This document shows, piece after piece, positions 24,042-35,186 of a stretch of DNA of 64,000 nucleotides. Positions within the stretch are counted from its first letter, which is position 1, and every line of letters begins with the position of its first letter. Source of the stretch: Symsagittifera roscoffensis (taxonomy: Eukaryota; Xenacoelomorpha; Acoela; Convolutidae); assembly GCF_963678635.1 (NCBI RefSeq), contig NC_087062.1, positions 19,829,789 to 19,893,788 of the forward strand, given 5' to 3'. Below the pieces are notes generated by a model. The model searched no databases and was not told the origin of the DNA. It was given only the letters and a program-made list of their open reading frames with translations. The position numbers and the translations under genes are program-made.

Positions 24042-24517
24042 AGTGGTCTGGCTAGGTTGCAAGCTATCTGAAAACCCTTAACAACGCCCCCACTCGGGCA
24101 CCTTATTGAAGTCACTGGTTTAGATTGCTAGATTGATCGAAACGATCGGTCTTATAAAACAGTATAGGTATACTATTTAATTAATATAAAGGTTTGATCC
24201 AAATGGTCTGGTATCAAAGTCACTGTCTTTTTTGCTTTATGGTTTTTGTTCCTTTTTCTATACTTTTTCTTTTTTTGTTTCGCTTTTTGTCTTTTTCCTC
24301 GTGTTTTTGTCCCCCTATTAACCCCCCTTACTCGGTTAGCTAGGGCTCGTTCGGAGAGCGTACCAGGAAGTTTTCTCAAGTTTTCTTAAAAAGCTATCAC
24401 GATACAACCGGAAGGCTTACACGTTCCCGCTGAACCGTACCACCGGTACTCTAGAATGGGCATGCAGCCCGGAGCTGTGTCAAGTGGGTTCGACTCCGTA
24501 GTCATGATGTCGTTAAA

Positions 24518-24533
24518 ACACCCAGGAGCGCCA
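24518..24533 (-). promoter_or_regulatory. Primer-binding site of element 1
   Basis: TGGCGCTCCTGGGTG on the minus strand starts 12 nt after the LTR end. It begins with TGG, complementary to a tRNA CCA end. The same sequence with the same spacing occurs in elements 2 (25939) and 3 (48947). The tRNA is not identified. Confidence 0.7.
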
Positions 24534-24544
24534 TAAAAACACTA

Positions 24545-25005
24545 TGTAACAGTCGCCTACTTCGGTCACATATGAGGCTTAAGAAAAATAGGCCCTATAA
24601 CCATTGGCTCAAGAGTCAGGGACACTATCTCTTGCGTTTTTCTACCTTAAGAACGGTCGGAGCCATTTCGGTTCGCTTGCGACATGAGACTTGAACCCGT
24701 TACAGCTTAAAGGCTACTACCAAAATATCCCCCACTCTAGAAAATAAGAACGTTCCCATACTTAGGTCTCGAAATACCCAAAATACACAAACGCCGTTAA
24801 AAACAGGGTCGGAACAATCCGTTAATTTACTTTTCATTGGACAGTGGAACTTTGATCCATTTCAGATGGATCAACCTAAAACTCGCCTTATCTCAATATA
24901 ACAATAATAAAACACGCTCGAGAAATCTAAATTTAGTACTCACATAGCAGCACGCTTGAGACACAGAGTAATTGAACTAACTAACGACTCCAGCATAAAT
25001 ATAAT
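24545..25005 (-). repeat. Partial 5' LTR of element 1
   Basis: 461 bp matching the last half of the 3' LTR (2714-3175). It stops at 25005 where the element 2 LTR begins. About 15 differences by eye from the 3' LTR copy. Confidence 0.9.
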
Positions 25006-25926
25006 TGTGACATTCGACCAGAATGTGAAAAATGCAATCTCTGCAGAATTCGAAATTTTAGCAGCGAGCCTTCCGGATTGGTGATTATTAAGAATTAAGA
25101 ACGTTATTGGAATGATTGGCCAAACGTTGAGGACTGGAATATTCTGGTATTTTAAAATTTCAAAAATTCGATTTATGACGTCATATTTCTGAGAAACGTC
25201 AGAAAAGGCCATTTTGGCTAAAAACAAAAAAGAAGAACAGAACAACATTAGCTGCGCTAACAACAACTACGAAATTGAGATCGGAAAACGACAACAAGTT
25301 ACAGAGTAACAGAAGAACACTCCGAGTTGCAACTATTGTGCTGCTACAATAGTTGCAAGGCCGTTGCGAGCAACGGTGAAGGGTGAAAGACGGCCTTCCG
25401 GATTAAGAAGAAATCAGGATTAACAAGCTTGATCCAGCAGATTTGTCAATCCGGAGGGGTAAAGGAACTGAAACTTTTATCCTGTTACATAAACTTTTAG
25501 CTTCCTGTCATGTCCTGACTTGAATTTAATTGATATCTAGATTCATTTTGATAAGGATGAGAAGCTAGGAGTTGGGGGAAAGGGTTGATCCATCTTCGAT
25601 GGAGATGATGATTTTTATCTACTGAACAAAAACAATAGTAATATAATAAGTAGTAGCCCTGTTTTTAGGAGTAACCTCGTGGTCTGGGTATACTGAGACC
25701 CAGCCCTGAGCTCACTGTTTCTGCATGTAATCTAGTTAATTTGAGTGTTTTGACCGAAGCCGAAAGCAGTAACGTTTTTGTCGACCCGATGTTAGAAAGA
25801 CCACCGAAAAGTACTGGCTTGGTAGAGACGGTGAAAAGTATGCAACGCTCTGTTTAGACGTTAGCCAGTCGTCTTAAGACTTAGTTTTGTCTTCCGTCGA
25901 TATGTATCTTCCGGGCGAATGTTACA
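25006..25926 (+). repeat. 5' LTR of element 2, family B
   Basis: 921 bp from TGTGACATTC to ...AATGTTACA. First 523 bp match 47525-48047. It carries the TCCGGAGGGGT word (25450-25460) and reverse-oriented AATCCGGAAGG words. A TATAATAA around 25638 is a weak promoter candidate. The end was set by the conserved TGTTACA plus a 12-nt spacer to the primer-binding site. Confidence 0.88.
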
Positions 25927-25938
25927 TAGATGTTTTTA

Positions 25939-25954
25939 TGGCGCTCCTGGGTGT
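25939..25954 (+). promoter_or_regulatory. Primer-binding site of element 2
   Basis: TGGCGCTCCTGGGTG starting 12 nt after the LTR end, identical in sequence and spacing to elements 1 and 3. Confidence 0.7.
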
Positions 25955-26126
25955 TATTTTTTTAACATCATGACCGGCAGAACCGTTAACGAGCACTCCG
26001 CGCCCAGCGGATGCTCACATTAACGCCCTTATTAGGCCTAAACCGCCGGGGCGGAGGGGTGGTTCGGAGCGCGGAAGCCCTCCGGATTACCGTGAATAGC
26101 TTTTTAACTTAGTTAAGACCGAAAAT

Positions 26127-26185
26127 TCACGAACCAGGAAGGGTGGGGGGATCGGCCATTCCCTCGTTCCCTGAGAGGTTCGTGA
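26127..26185 (+). other. Hairpin-forming inverted repeat in element 2 leader
   Basis: TCACGAACC (26127-26135) pairs perfectly with GGTTCGTGA (26177-26185) across a 41-nt loop that has a G-rich left half and a CCCT-rich right half which could extend pairing. It lies about 200 nt after the primer-binding site, where packaging or dimerisation elements are often found. Role inferred only. Confidence 0.4.
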
Positions 26186-27865
26186 CCAAAAACACTTAAA
26201 GATATATATAAAACTAAACAAAAAGTAATATAGTACCCAAGAAAAACAAAAAACATAAAAAATAACCGAAAAAACCAAAAACAAAAAAAAGTAAAAAATC
26301 AGTAGAAATCATCCCCCCAGACAAGATGTGATCCGACCCCCCCCGTTTGTTGTTGATAGATATATTGTTGTTACAGGCATTTATATCAGTCAAGATCGTT
26401 ACGATCAGTTTTGTAGCCCGTTTGTGAGGCTTGTACTGTAGGGTTATTTGAGCATTTAAGCACGTTAATGATAAATTGCGCTCAATCCGGAAGGGTCAGC
26501 TGATTTGCGCTCAATTCGGAAGGGTCTTGGGAGAAGACTGATCCGGCAAGCAGTACAAGGAGCAACAAGAAGAGGCTCAACGACAACAACAATCGACTGT
26601 TGGGTATCGTTAACAAGTTTTGTATCCCTTTTGGTACAAAAATTAAAATAGTAATCTGTGGGGGGCTCGACAGTGCTGCACTGTAGTGACCCTTCACCGA
26701 ACTGCGAATATCCGAGTTAAGCACCTTAATTCGGATATTAAACAAACCCGGAGGGGTATAGTATTACTATTATTATTACTTATAGAGCCTATAATAATTG
26801 TATTATATCGTTTTTCAGTGAAAAACAACGAAAACAGACCGGTTTTTAGGGTCAAAATAGCGATATTTTGATCCCCCCACAAGTCGCGATTTTTGAGATA
26901 TCGATAATTTTTGAAACGGAAAAAAGCGCTAAAGTAGTGTGTTACATTGTAATTGCACTACTATAATAGATAAAACCGGTTAAGTTTAGTTCGGAAGTGG
27001 TTGGAACTTTTTTGGAACCAAAAAACCGAATTTTCGTGATTTTTGAGAAACCGAAACACTAAAAATTCAGAAATTTTTTTGAAATTTTTGAGTTAGAACA
27101 GTAAAAATAGTTGTTCGGACAACGTCCACTAGTGAATCTACAAGTTTTAAAACCCGCTACCCGAAAGTCTTCCCGGTTGCAGAGTAATCGAACTTAACGT
27201 GTTTGATTTGGTGGATTCATCAATCCGGAGGGGTACAGGTAGCATAGTTTTTTGCAAATTTTTTCAACTAAAGCGTTTTAGATCGGGTTTTTTGCATTGA
27301 ACTAGAAGAGTATAAGCCTTCTGAGCTCGGATCAACAATTTTTAGGTCGAAAGGACCAGATTTGCGGAAAAAGTTAGGCGGAACCTATAAGAGAGAAATT
27401 TCCTGACTTTAGAAAAAAGACGTTTTGGTTAATAATTTTGGAACTACTGGACATATCGAGTTGATCTTGGTACCAATAGATCAGAAATTAGCTGAGCTTA
27501 CTGATAGGGACAAAAGTTTTTCGGAAAAGTAAGCGTGAAAATTTTTTGAGATTGTTTTTAGCAAATTCCTCAATTTGGAAGGGTACACCCTTCACGTTTT
27601 ATAAATTTCTTTTAGAAAAGCCTTTATACCCCTACTAAAAGGTGATAGTGGTTGAATGAAGTAATTTTAGGCTGTGCTAGACGAAAAGGGAAGGCTAAAG
27701 GCACAGCAAAACCTTAATCGAGCCGAAGTTAGGCGAGCGATAAGACCCTTCACCGTTAGTGTGAATTGTCAAATAAGAGGCTTAACTTCAATCCGGAAGG
27801 GTCTAGGAAAGTAGCACATACCCTTCCTAGTTAATTGAAAGAGCAAAATTGCATCGGAGAACGTA

Positions 27866-28121
27866 TCCGGAGGGGTATAGGTTGAAAGCAAGAAATCTCA
27901 GAAAAGCTACTTTTACAAAACCGGAGGGTTCCCAATCCGGAGGGGTCAAAATTTTTTTCAAGTTAGGAGGGTTCCGAATCCGGAGGGGTCTTATAGTTGC
28001 TAATTCGGAGGGGTCCAAATCCGGAGGGATTTTATATTAACTAACTCAGAGGGGTCCCAATCCGGAGGGGTCTAGATTCTGCCAGTCCGGAAGGGTCCTA
28101 TTTGTGCCAACCCGGAGGGGT
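27866..28121 (+). repeat. Cluster of TCCGGAGGGGT words in element 2 leader
   Basis: Exact or near copies at 27866, 27936, 27979, 28004, 28020, 28061, 28086 and 28111, plus weaker ones at about 27921 and 28045, at spacings of roughly 16-70 bp. More copies are dispersed at 25450 (LTR), about 26486, 26514, 26748, 27222 and 27793. Spacer sequences differ, so this is a repeated motif and not a simple tandem array. Confidence 0.85.
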
Positions 28122-28900
28122 ATTATTTTATTAAAGGACTTAGGTAGGCGAAAGAAAAACTAAAGTGAGAGGTATTAGGTTATTAGCACTCAGGCTAGGG
28201 ATCAGTGACTGCACTGGTAACTTGCCTTTCAATAAGAACCAGACCAAAACAAAACAGGTCCGAACTCGGATATTCGCGACACTAAGTCTAAATTAAAAAG
28301 AGCGTGATTCATTGGTGTGGATTGTAACATAATACGTTTTTGGGAAAAATCACTGCCCTGAGGAGTTTAGTAGGTCTTGCTCGGGCAGTCCGAAGGCTGA
28401 TAGGTAACACAGTACTCGGTGGGTGCAATAGATGCCCACTTGAGAAAATTACTGCCTTCAAAGTTTTGTCTGTTTTGTGCAGCACCGAGCAGGGAAAGCT
28501 TTTTCTTTAAAAGACAGGTTCGACTATTGTACTGCGACCGACTGAGAGTACATCACACATACGTTTTTTTTTCATAGAGGTATTCATAGTTTGACATTAA
28601 ATATATATTTTGTTTTTTTGATTTTAAGTCAACATAAACTGATTGGGTAGTGAGTACACTATCTTTTAAATTGACTGATAACATCATATTGTGCTAGTTT
28701 TCAAATCTTACCACCGATAATCGGTTAGTGTGAATAAATTTTATTCAAAAACTGTACTCTGATAACATACAGGGATTCGTGGTCACTATTTAATAGAATC
28801 TTGTGAAAATTATTGTGTTGTGTCATTATTATTGTTAATAAAACTATAAGGTATCCAGCAATCGGGTTAAAAATAGGCATTAATAAGTGACAAATAGAGA

Positions 28901-30385
28901 ATGAGTCTAGACAAGTCAAGAATACCAAAACGAGGTAATAGCTCTAGGAAATTCGTACCTGAAAAGCAAAGAAAAACGATGACCGATCCTTTTGTGGATT
29001 GGATCAAGCGATCCCGGTCCGATAAAGGGGAAACGGTTTCAGGCAGAATGGTTGAAACGAGAAGTCAGAAGACCTCAGTAGAGCGAAAAGAACTGTTAGA
29101 AGTGGAGGTCAATGCGGACCATACCATGAACGACAACCAGGAAGTAAATGGACTGGAAGGGAGAGGCAGAAGGCTGGCGAGTGAATCTACTCCGGTAGAA
29201 CAAGGCCATGAATTTGCCACTTCCACTGGGACATTGGATCGAGAGGAGATGTCGGAACTGTCCGACATCTCAACTGAAGTAACGGCAACTAGAAGATCTC
29301 CGACAGACAACACTATGATGGCAGGCGGAACTGGGAAACAAACAACGTCATCATCCTTCTCAGAAAGAATGAAGAACACCTTCGGAAACATCTTTCCATT
29401 CAGCATGGGAGGAGGAGCAGGAAACGACGGTGAATCCCAGGAGGAAGAGGATGAAGAGGAGCAAGGGGACTTTGGATCTCAAGTCAGCCTCAATAGTTCG
29501 ATCCGGGAGAATGAGGCACACGTCGGAAGAGAGACTAGAACCATGGACAAATTTGGTGTAGTGACAACGATAAGCAAAGAGGCAAACACACCGGGCCAGT
29601 CAAAAGACTTCGCGATTATGACAAGTTCAGAGCCACAGACTGGAGAGAGTAGAACCAGAGGAGTAGGCAACGCGTTAGCGGATCCTGAAATAGATAATGA
29701 AAAGACGTCGAGACAGAGAGTCAAGGTCCGGATCTCGACCAGCACGAAGCTACCTGGGACCGACAGGGTTACACCGCCACTAGTGACGCCACTCGTGGAT
29801 AACGGGGCAGCACTAGAAGAAGCCTTAAACAACATAGTGGAAAGTTTAGGAGAACAAAATGAACAGATGTCAATAAGGATGAGTGAACTAGAAAGGGCAG
29901 TTCACATTGAAAGAGAGAGTCTGCGGGAAGAAATAAACCGCAATAGACAAGAAGTTGGCAGGAGCGAAAAACGCTTGAAAGAAAGAACGGATGAACATAT
30001 GGCGAGGAACTTGTCGCGAATGACAAGAGAAGCGGAACAGCGAGAGTTACGCTTAAGAGACGACATGGAGAAGTTAAGAATTCAACAAGAGCAGTCTCTT
30101 GGGACTCTTGACACAAAGATAGACGCGATGATGGAGAGGCGAACTCAGGCTATCATGGATAGGTTGGACGGGCTACTAAGCAGCAAGAGTGGACCAAAAG
30201 AAGGAGAACCGAACTCGGGAGGTCCCAGCAGGGAACCGAGGGTGAACTTCAATGAACATCAAAAGAGGAAGACGTATGGATCCACTAGATGCAGGGGCAG
30301 CTCATCAGGCTATGCCACAAGGGGTAATGGAGCATGGGGCCCGAACAGTAGAGCAAGTTCAACGGGGAATAGACAGACCCTCTAA
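28901..30385 (+). pseudogene. Element 2 gag N-terminus
   Basis: 494 codons from ATG at 28901. A basic start is followed by a long acidic and polar linker and a coiled coil at residues about 300-410. Equivalent in position and composition, with little sequence identity, to the gag N-terminus of family A. The frame is lost between 30252 and 30385; the true continuation is the frame of 30252-32282, and the last residues of this ORF are out-of-frame translation. Confidence 0.82.
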
Positions 30386-32282
30386 CGAACGACCAACGCA
30401 AGGCACACATGCGACTGGGAGAAGTGATTCCGGCAACAGCGGACATGCAAGCCCGAGGAGGAGTCATGTGGACCAAGAGGGAAACACTCACGGCGATTCG
30501 GATTGCAGGGATGCACCGCATACAGAGCCTTTGACGAGGTGTGAGGACACTCAGGCGGGACACTCAAGGGATGCTACGGCAATGGCCACAGCATTTGAAC
30601 CCCCAAACAGGTCTTTGGAGACATTCGTGACAAGGTTATCCAGAACCAATGAACGCAGTGAGAAGTCCAGAAGAGTCTTTAAGAAACCAAGATGCTACAA
30701 AGACGAATCTGATGGCTGTATTGATACCTGGATAGAGGTAATGAAGCTGCATTTCGAGGAAGAGGACTTGTCGGAGAGACAGGAATGCAGCGCGCTCACC
30801 ACCAACTTAGAAGGGACAGCCCTGAACTGTGTCATAGCCAAGAAGCAATATCAACGTGACACTGCTGAGAAGATCTTCGAAATCTTGTTAAACCGTTTTG
30901 GATCAGGGGTGCAGGGGCACCAAGCGATGATGCGCTTCGAGAAACGGAGGCAACGAGAAGATGAAACGATAGACAAGTTTCTCGATGATTTGGAAATGCT
31001 GAGGAGACGCAGCCAACCGGACGAGTCAAACCGAAGGATGAACTTGGCCGTAGCCTCGAAATTTATCGATGGTGTGAAGAATGATGAACTTCGTACGATG
31101 CTAGCAACGCATTACACACCACTATCAGCCAATGCGCCAACACCGGAGGAGTTGAGGCTCAAATCAAAAGAGTATCTTTTGTTGAAACCTCCTTCGAGAT
31201 CTGGATATTACAAGAACAATTATGGCAATTTTAACAACGGACCAGCAAACCAAGGGAACAATTGGTACAAATCGAGGGATGATATGGACAAGAGACGCTC
31301 TTGTGCTAATTGCAGTTCAACGGACCATCAGGTGTCAGCATGCCCAGCTTACAAACAAGGCATGAAAGCGATAGGCTTTAGCCTTGAGGACGAAGATGCG
31401 TCAGAGTTGGACCATGAGGATTTCATGAGAGGAGTAATTGCGAAATTCGGCCCGAGGTGTTTCTTTTGCAACTTGGAAGGTCATTTTAAATCAGATTGTC
31501 CGCAATTCTGGGATGCAGTGGCAGACATTAAGCATCCAAGACATGAAGAAGCTTTGTCAGGAGTGAAAGCCAGCAAGGCTCGACTTTTGAGTGAAGCAGA
31601 AGCACGCAGAAAGGATAAACCTCAAGAGCTGGTGGCAAAGAAAATGCAAGCGGTAATAGAGGAGACACGTGAGCCGGAACCAGCAACCGCGGCTCACGAC
31701 TTCAAGATCGATTATAAGGCAGCCGCGAGGGATGCTCTAAATAGAGTGCAGCAGGAACTAGTAACGAAAGAGATCGAACAAAAAGTGAAACTTGAACTGG
31801 AGAAGGAAAAACTTCAGGAGCAACTGAATACCTTCGAAGCAACGGAGTTCGAGGAAACTAAAGCACGAAGCAGTTTGAGCATGAAGCTTAATGTGATCTC
31901 CGGTCAGAGGTTCGGCATGGTGCCTCAAGGAAGCAAGATACAGTCGATAATCTCAGTGGCTGGACATCAGGTGATCAGAAATCTGAGTGAACCATCCGAG
32001 TTCACTTTGATGCATTTGGACACATATGCAGATTATCTGAGGCAGGTGGAGCCACGCACCGAGTCGAGAGCTGTGCGAGCACTACTAACGACGGGTGGTT
32101 CTCGCATGAAGAAACTTCATGGACGCTACCTAGAGGTCTATGGGCCGTATCAAGTAATGCTGAACGTGGATGGAATCAGTATCTACACCAGGACTTATGT
32201 AACAACAGATGATGACCAAATGGGGCAGATCTATTTGGGTGAGGAGGAACTCAAAGTCCGCAGGATAGCCATGACGCCATGA
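30252..32282 (+). pseudogene. Element 2 gag, capsid and zinc knuckles
   Basis: 676 codons, of which the real gag part begins downstream of the frameshift. Capsid (retrotrans_gag type) with G-C-I-D-T-W-I-E-V near residue 155, then two knuckles C-X2-C-X4-H-X4-C (C-A-N-C...H...C at about 31302; C-F-F-C...H...C at about 31460). Charged helical tail, then the region before protease. A 1-nt deletion near 32268 (missing G in A-T-A-G-G-C-C) puts the protease in another frame, so the ORF stops at 32282. Confidence 0.88.
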
Positions 32283-32956
32283 TGGAGCAAGAGGCAGTAC
32301 ACATTGGGTATGAAGCAGATGTGACCGCACATCTGCTCGACACCAACGGAACAAAACTCGGAGTCACAGGGCTTCTGGACACAGGAGCGGTAGTGAGTGT
32401 GATGCCGATAAAAACTTGGGAAAGAATGGGCTTCACGCGGGAAGATCTAATTCCAACGAATCTCCGACTGGCCGCCGCTAATCGAGGAGCTATCTACGTG
32501 GCCGGAAGAACACCAATAACGGTCCTCCACATGGGAGGACGGGATCTTGGGATGAGCTTCCTGGTGGTAGAGAATCTGGACGACGCCGACCAATTCATCT
32601 TGGGCAGAGATTTTGTCAGGAATTTTGACGTGATGATTGACTTGAACAACGGTCTGATACGGATTAGAAACCCGGACCGAAAGTATGTTAAGAGACCAAT
32701 TAATAGGATAATAACAGAAGAAAACAAGGTACCAATTTTTTTAGATAGAAAAGTAAAATTACAACCAGGACAAGCTGTAGTAGCAATTTTTAGAATGAGA
32801 AATTTGAATTCGTTAAGTGATAGTAAACAGGTTTGCTTAGTACCGAATCCAAATAGTCAGAGTTCGGTGATTTTAGGCCGGAGCTTCTCGGTAACGCGAA
32901 ACGGACTGTGTGTCAGTGTGTTGTTGAACACACTGGACACCACGGTTTCAATCTAG
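32279..32956 (+). pseudogene. Element 2 protease
   Basis: 225 codons with an intact retropepsin active site, L-L-D-T-G-A (about 32375-32392), followed by the I-L-G-R-D-F segment. This is the only one of the three copies with an undamaged protease triad in frame. The first ATG overlaps the gag end only because of the frameshift; it need not be a real start. It ends at CAG-to-TAG (32954-32956) and continues in the same frame into RT. Confidence 0.88.
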
Positions 32957-32980
32957 CGTGGAAAGAAGCTTGGCTACGCT

Positions 32981-35020
32981 TTGCCGATGAGGACCGACTA
33001 TGAAGAGAAACAAAACTTAAAGAAATATAGTATGAAAGACTGTCCTTATCATGCCGATAAAGAAAAAATTTTAAAGAGGATTAATGAATTAAAATCTATT
33101 CATAAATTGTTTTCAATGAAATCCGAAACGGACGACGGCTTATCAAGCTGCTCGACTTTTCCGGAACACCCCTCGTCATATGAACTAGAATCTGACAAAC
33201 CGGTTTTGCCAGAGATAGAACATTTAAAAGGGAAAATAGGTGAGGGAGATTTCGAAAAATTGCGGGACCTCCTAAATCGGAACGCAGATGTATTTTCAAA
33301 GCATAAGGCGGATATCGGTTGCTTTAATTTCGTCGAACACGAAATCGAATTAGAAGAGGGCGCCGTTCCCCATAGGGAAGGCGCAAGGCGAATGACGCCA
33401 CACAAATCGGAAGCTTGCCGAGCGGAAATAGAAATGTTGCTTGAATACGACATGATAGAACCCTCAAAATCGCCATGGGCTTGCGGGGTAGTAATGGCGA
33501 AAAAGAAAGGGGGGCAGCTTAGATTTTGTTGCGACTTTCGTTACTTGAACGCGGTAACGATGAAAGATGCGTACCCGATACCGCGAATAGACGAGAGCCT
33601 ATCTAAGCTTGGTGATGCCAAGTTCTTCACCACATTGGACTTAGGTTCTGCCTTCTGGCAGGTCCCTCTGCGGAAGAAGGACAGAGAGAAAACCGGATTC
33701 GCGTGCGAATTGGGATTGTACCAGTGGAAGAGGATGCCCTTTGGCTTGTGCAATGCAACGGCCACTTTTCAAAGACTGATGGCTCAGACTTTGACGAGAG
33801 TGACCAAGAAGTACGGGAATCTCGTGATGTGTTACGTGGATGACGTAATCATAGCGACACCGACCCTGGAAGACCATATTGATAGGCTCGATGAGGTCTT
33901 TGGATGCATGAAAAGAGCAGGATTAAAGTGCAAACCATCGAAATGTGAAATCCTTAGGGACTCGATTAAGTACCTAGGAAGAATGGTGGATAGGCATGGT
34001 GTGAGGCCGGACCCGGAAGCAGTGGAAGCAGTGTTGACATGGAAAGACCCCAGAACGGACACACAGTTCCTGAGCTTCCTAGGGTTTGCCAAATACTACC
34101 GAGAATTCATAAAAGGATATGCGGACAAGGTGTACCCGATGCAGAAGCTGATGCGCAACAAAGGGAAAAAGTTCGAATGGAACGATGAGGCACAGGTTGC
34201 TTTCGAGAACATAAAGCGGGAACTGTGCGAACCGCCAGTGCTGGGCATGCCTACAGAAAAGGGCATGTATGTTCTCGACACAGACGCATCGGTGGTGGCC
34301 ATCTCAGGAATCTTGCATCAAGAGCAAGGATGGAACGGAAGAACAGTTCTCCGTCCCATTGCATACGGCAGCAAAGTCTTGAGTGACACAGAGATGAAAT
34401 ATGGCGCAACAAAAGCAGAAATGTTTGCAGTAGTCACCTTTGTGGAGAAGTACCGTGCATACTTGGGGAGCGCTCCCTTCAAGTTACGCGTGGACAACAG
34501 AGCGTTATCCTGGTTGAAGACCTACTCGATGGATCAGAGTTATATTGGTAGATGGATAGTAAGATTGGATGGCTACCATATGATAATCGAACATAGGATG
34601 CGTGATAAACACCAGAATGCTGACAGTCTCAGCAAGAAAACTGAGTTCTATGAAAGATTGGAGCAGAAGCAGGCCAATCAGGCGGAAATAAAGGAAGGAT
34701 TCTCGTTTCTGGACAAAGAAACTTATGAAGCGCTTCCCTTAACCAGATGGTTGGATAAGTCTGGACATCCAATTCCAGGGCACCCTGAGTTACCTGTAGA
34801 GAAAGCAGCCGAGATAAAGATCCTGTCCAAGGAGGACCCGGTCCCCTTGGATTTGTTGCTGCGCTCGAACCTGGTCCAGCAAGAACTCTCTCGCATGAAT
34901 ATAAACAGCTTCTCATTATTGGATAAAACGGTGCAAGTCACACCACAAGTGATGCGGATGCTGGGTGGATTGTTAGAAAGCGAAGTGACCAGCAGCAGTA
35001 GCATCGCTAACAGTCAGTGA
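32981..35020 (+). pseudogene. Element 2 reverse transcriptase and RNase H
   Basis: 679 codons in the protease frame; the first codon is TTG, so this is a continuation after the stop at 32956. RT with L-D-L-G-S-A-F and the catalytic Y-V-D-D (about 33835), F-L-G-F-A thumb-like segment, RNase H with D-T-D-A-S (about 34279) and R-V-D-N-R. The C-terminal linker ends at a TGA (35018-35020). Motifs look intact. Confidence 0.92.
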
Positions 35021-35186
35021 GAAGGTGAAGATCATGCCGTCCAGACGACAGCACGAAGAGAACGAGAGGGATTGTAGGACAATAGTTCAGCAACTAGTAT
35101 CCTCAATACCCCAAGAGATTTTAACCAGTACATCTTACGGACAGAAAGAACAGGGGAGCAGCAAGTGAAAGAAAACCGTCACCTTT

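Larger units (their letters stand above)
22112..24517 (-). other. Long 5' leader of element 1
   Basis: About 2.4 kb between primer-binding site and gag with no supported protein. It contains the 14 bp minisatellite (22376-22965) and a 69-70 bp triplicate (23862-24041). Matches the leader of element 3 (48963-51443) along its length in inverted orientation. The plus-strand ORFs at 22305-23015 and 23815-24081 are repeat shadows. Confidence 0.8.
2714..25005 (-). mobile_element. Element 1: giant Ty3/gypsy-type LTR retroelement, family A, decayed
   Basis: In element orientation (minus strand) it runs from a partial 5' LTR (25005-24545), primer-binding site (24533-24518), leader with short repeats, gag (22111-19435), pol (19434-13388), spacer and ORF2 (12922-4270) to a complete 3' LTR (3608-2714). 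The 5' LTR is cut at 25005 by element 2, so about 433 bp of it should lie right of the window. The two LTRs differ at about 15 of 461 comparable positions by eye (about 3%), the most divergent pair here. The ORFs carry many stops and frameshifts, protease and integrase catalytic residues are changed, and it is certainly inactive. Element 3 is its closest relative in the window. Confidence 0.93.
25927..28900 (+). other. Long 5' leader of element 2
   Basis: Nearly 3 kb without a supported ORF. It contains the primer-binding site, a 9-bp stem hairpin (26127-26185), many copies of the word TCCGGAGGGGT and, from about 28130 to 28900, AT-rich sequence with nothing I recognise. The position and size parallel the family A leader, but the repeated word is different. 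Confidence 0.75.

Noticed and set aside
27866-28121. CRISPR-like array (short repeats with unique spacers)
   Set aside because: Repeats are only 11 bp, spacing varies from about 16 to 70 bp, there are no cas genes, and the context is a eukaryotic retroelement leader.
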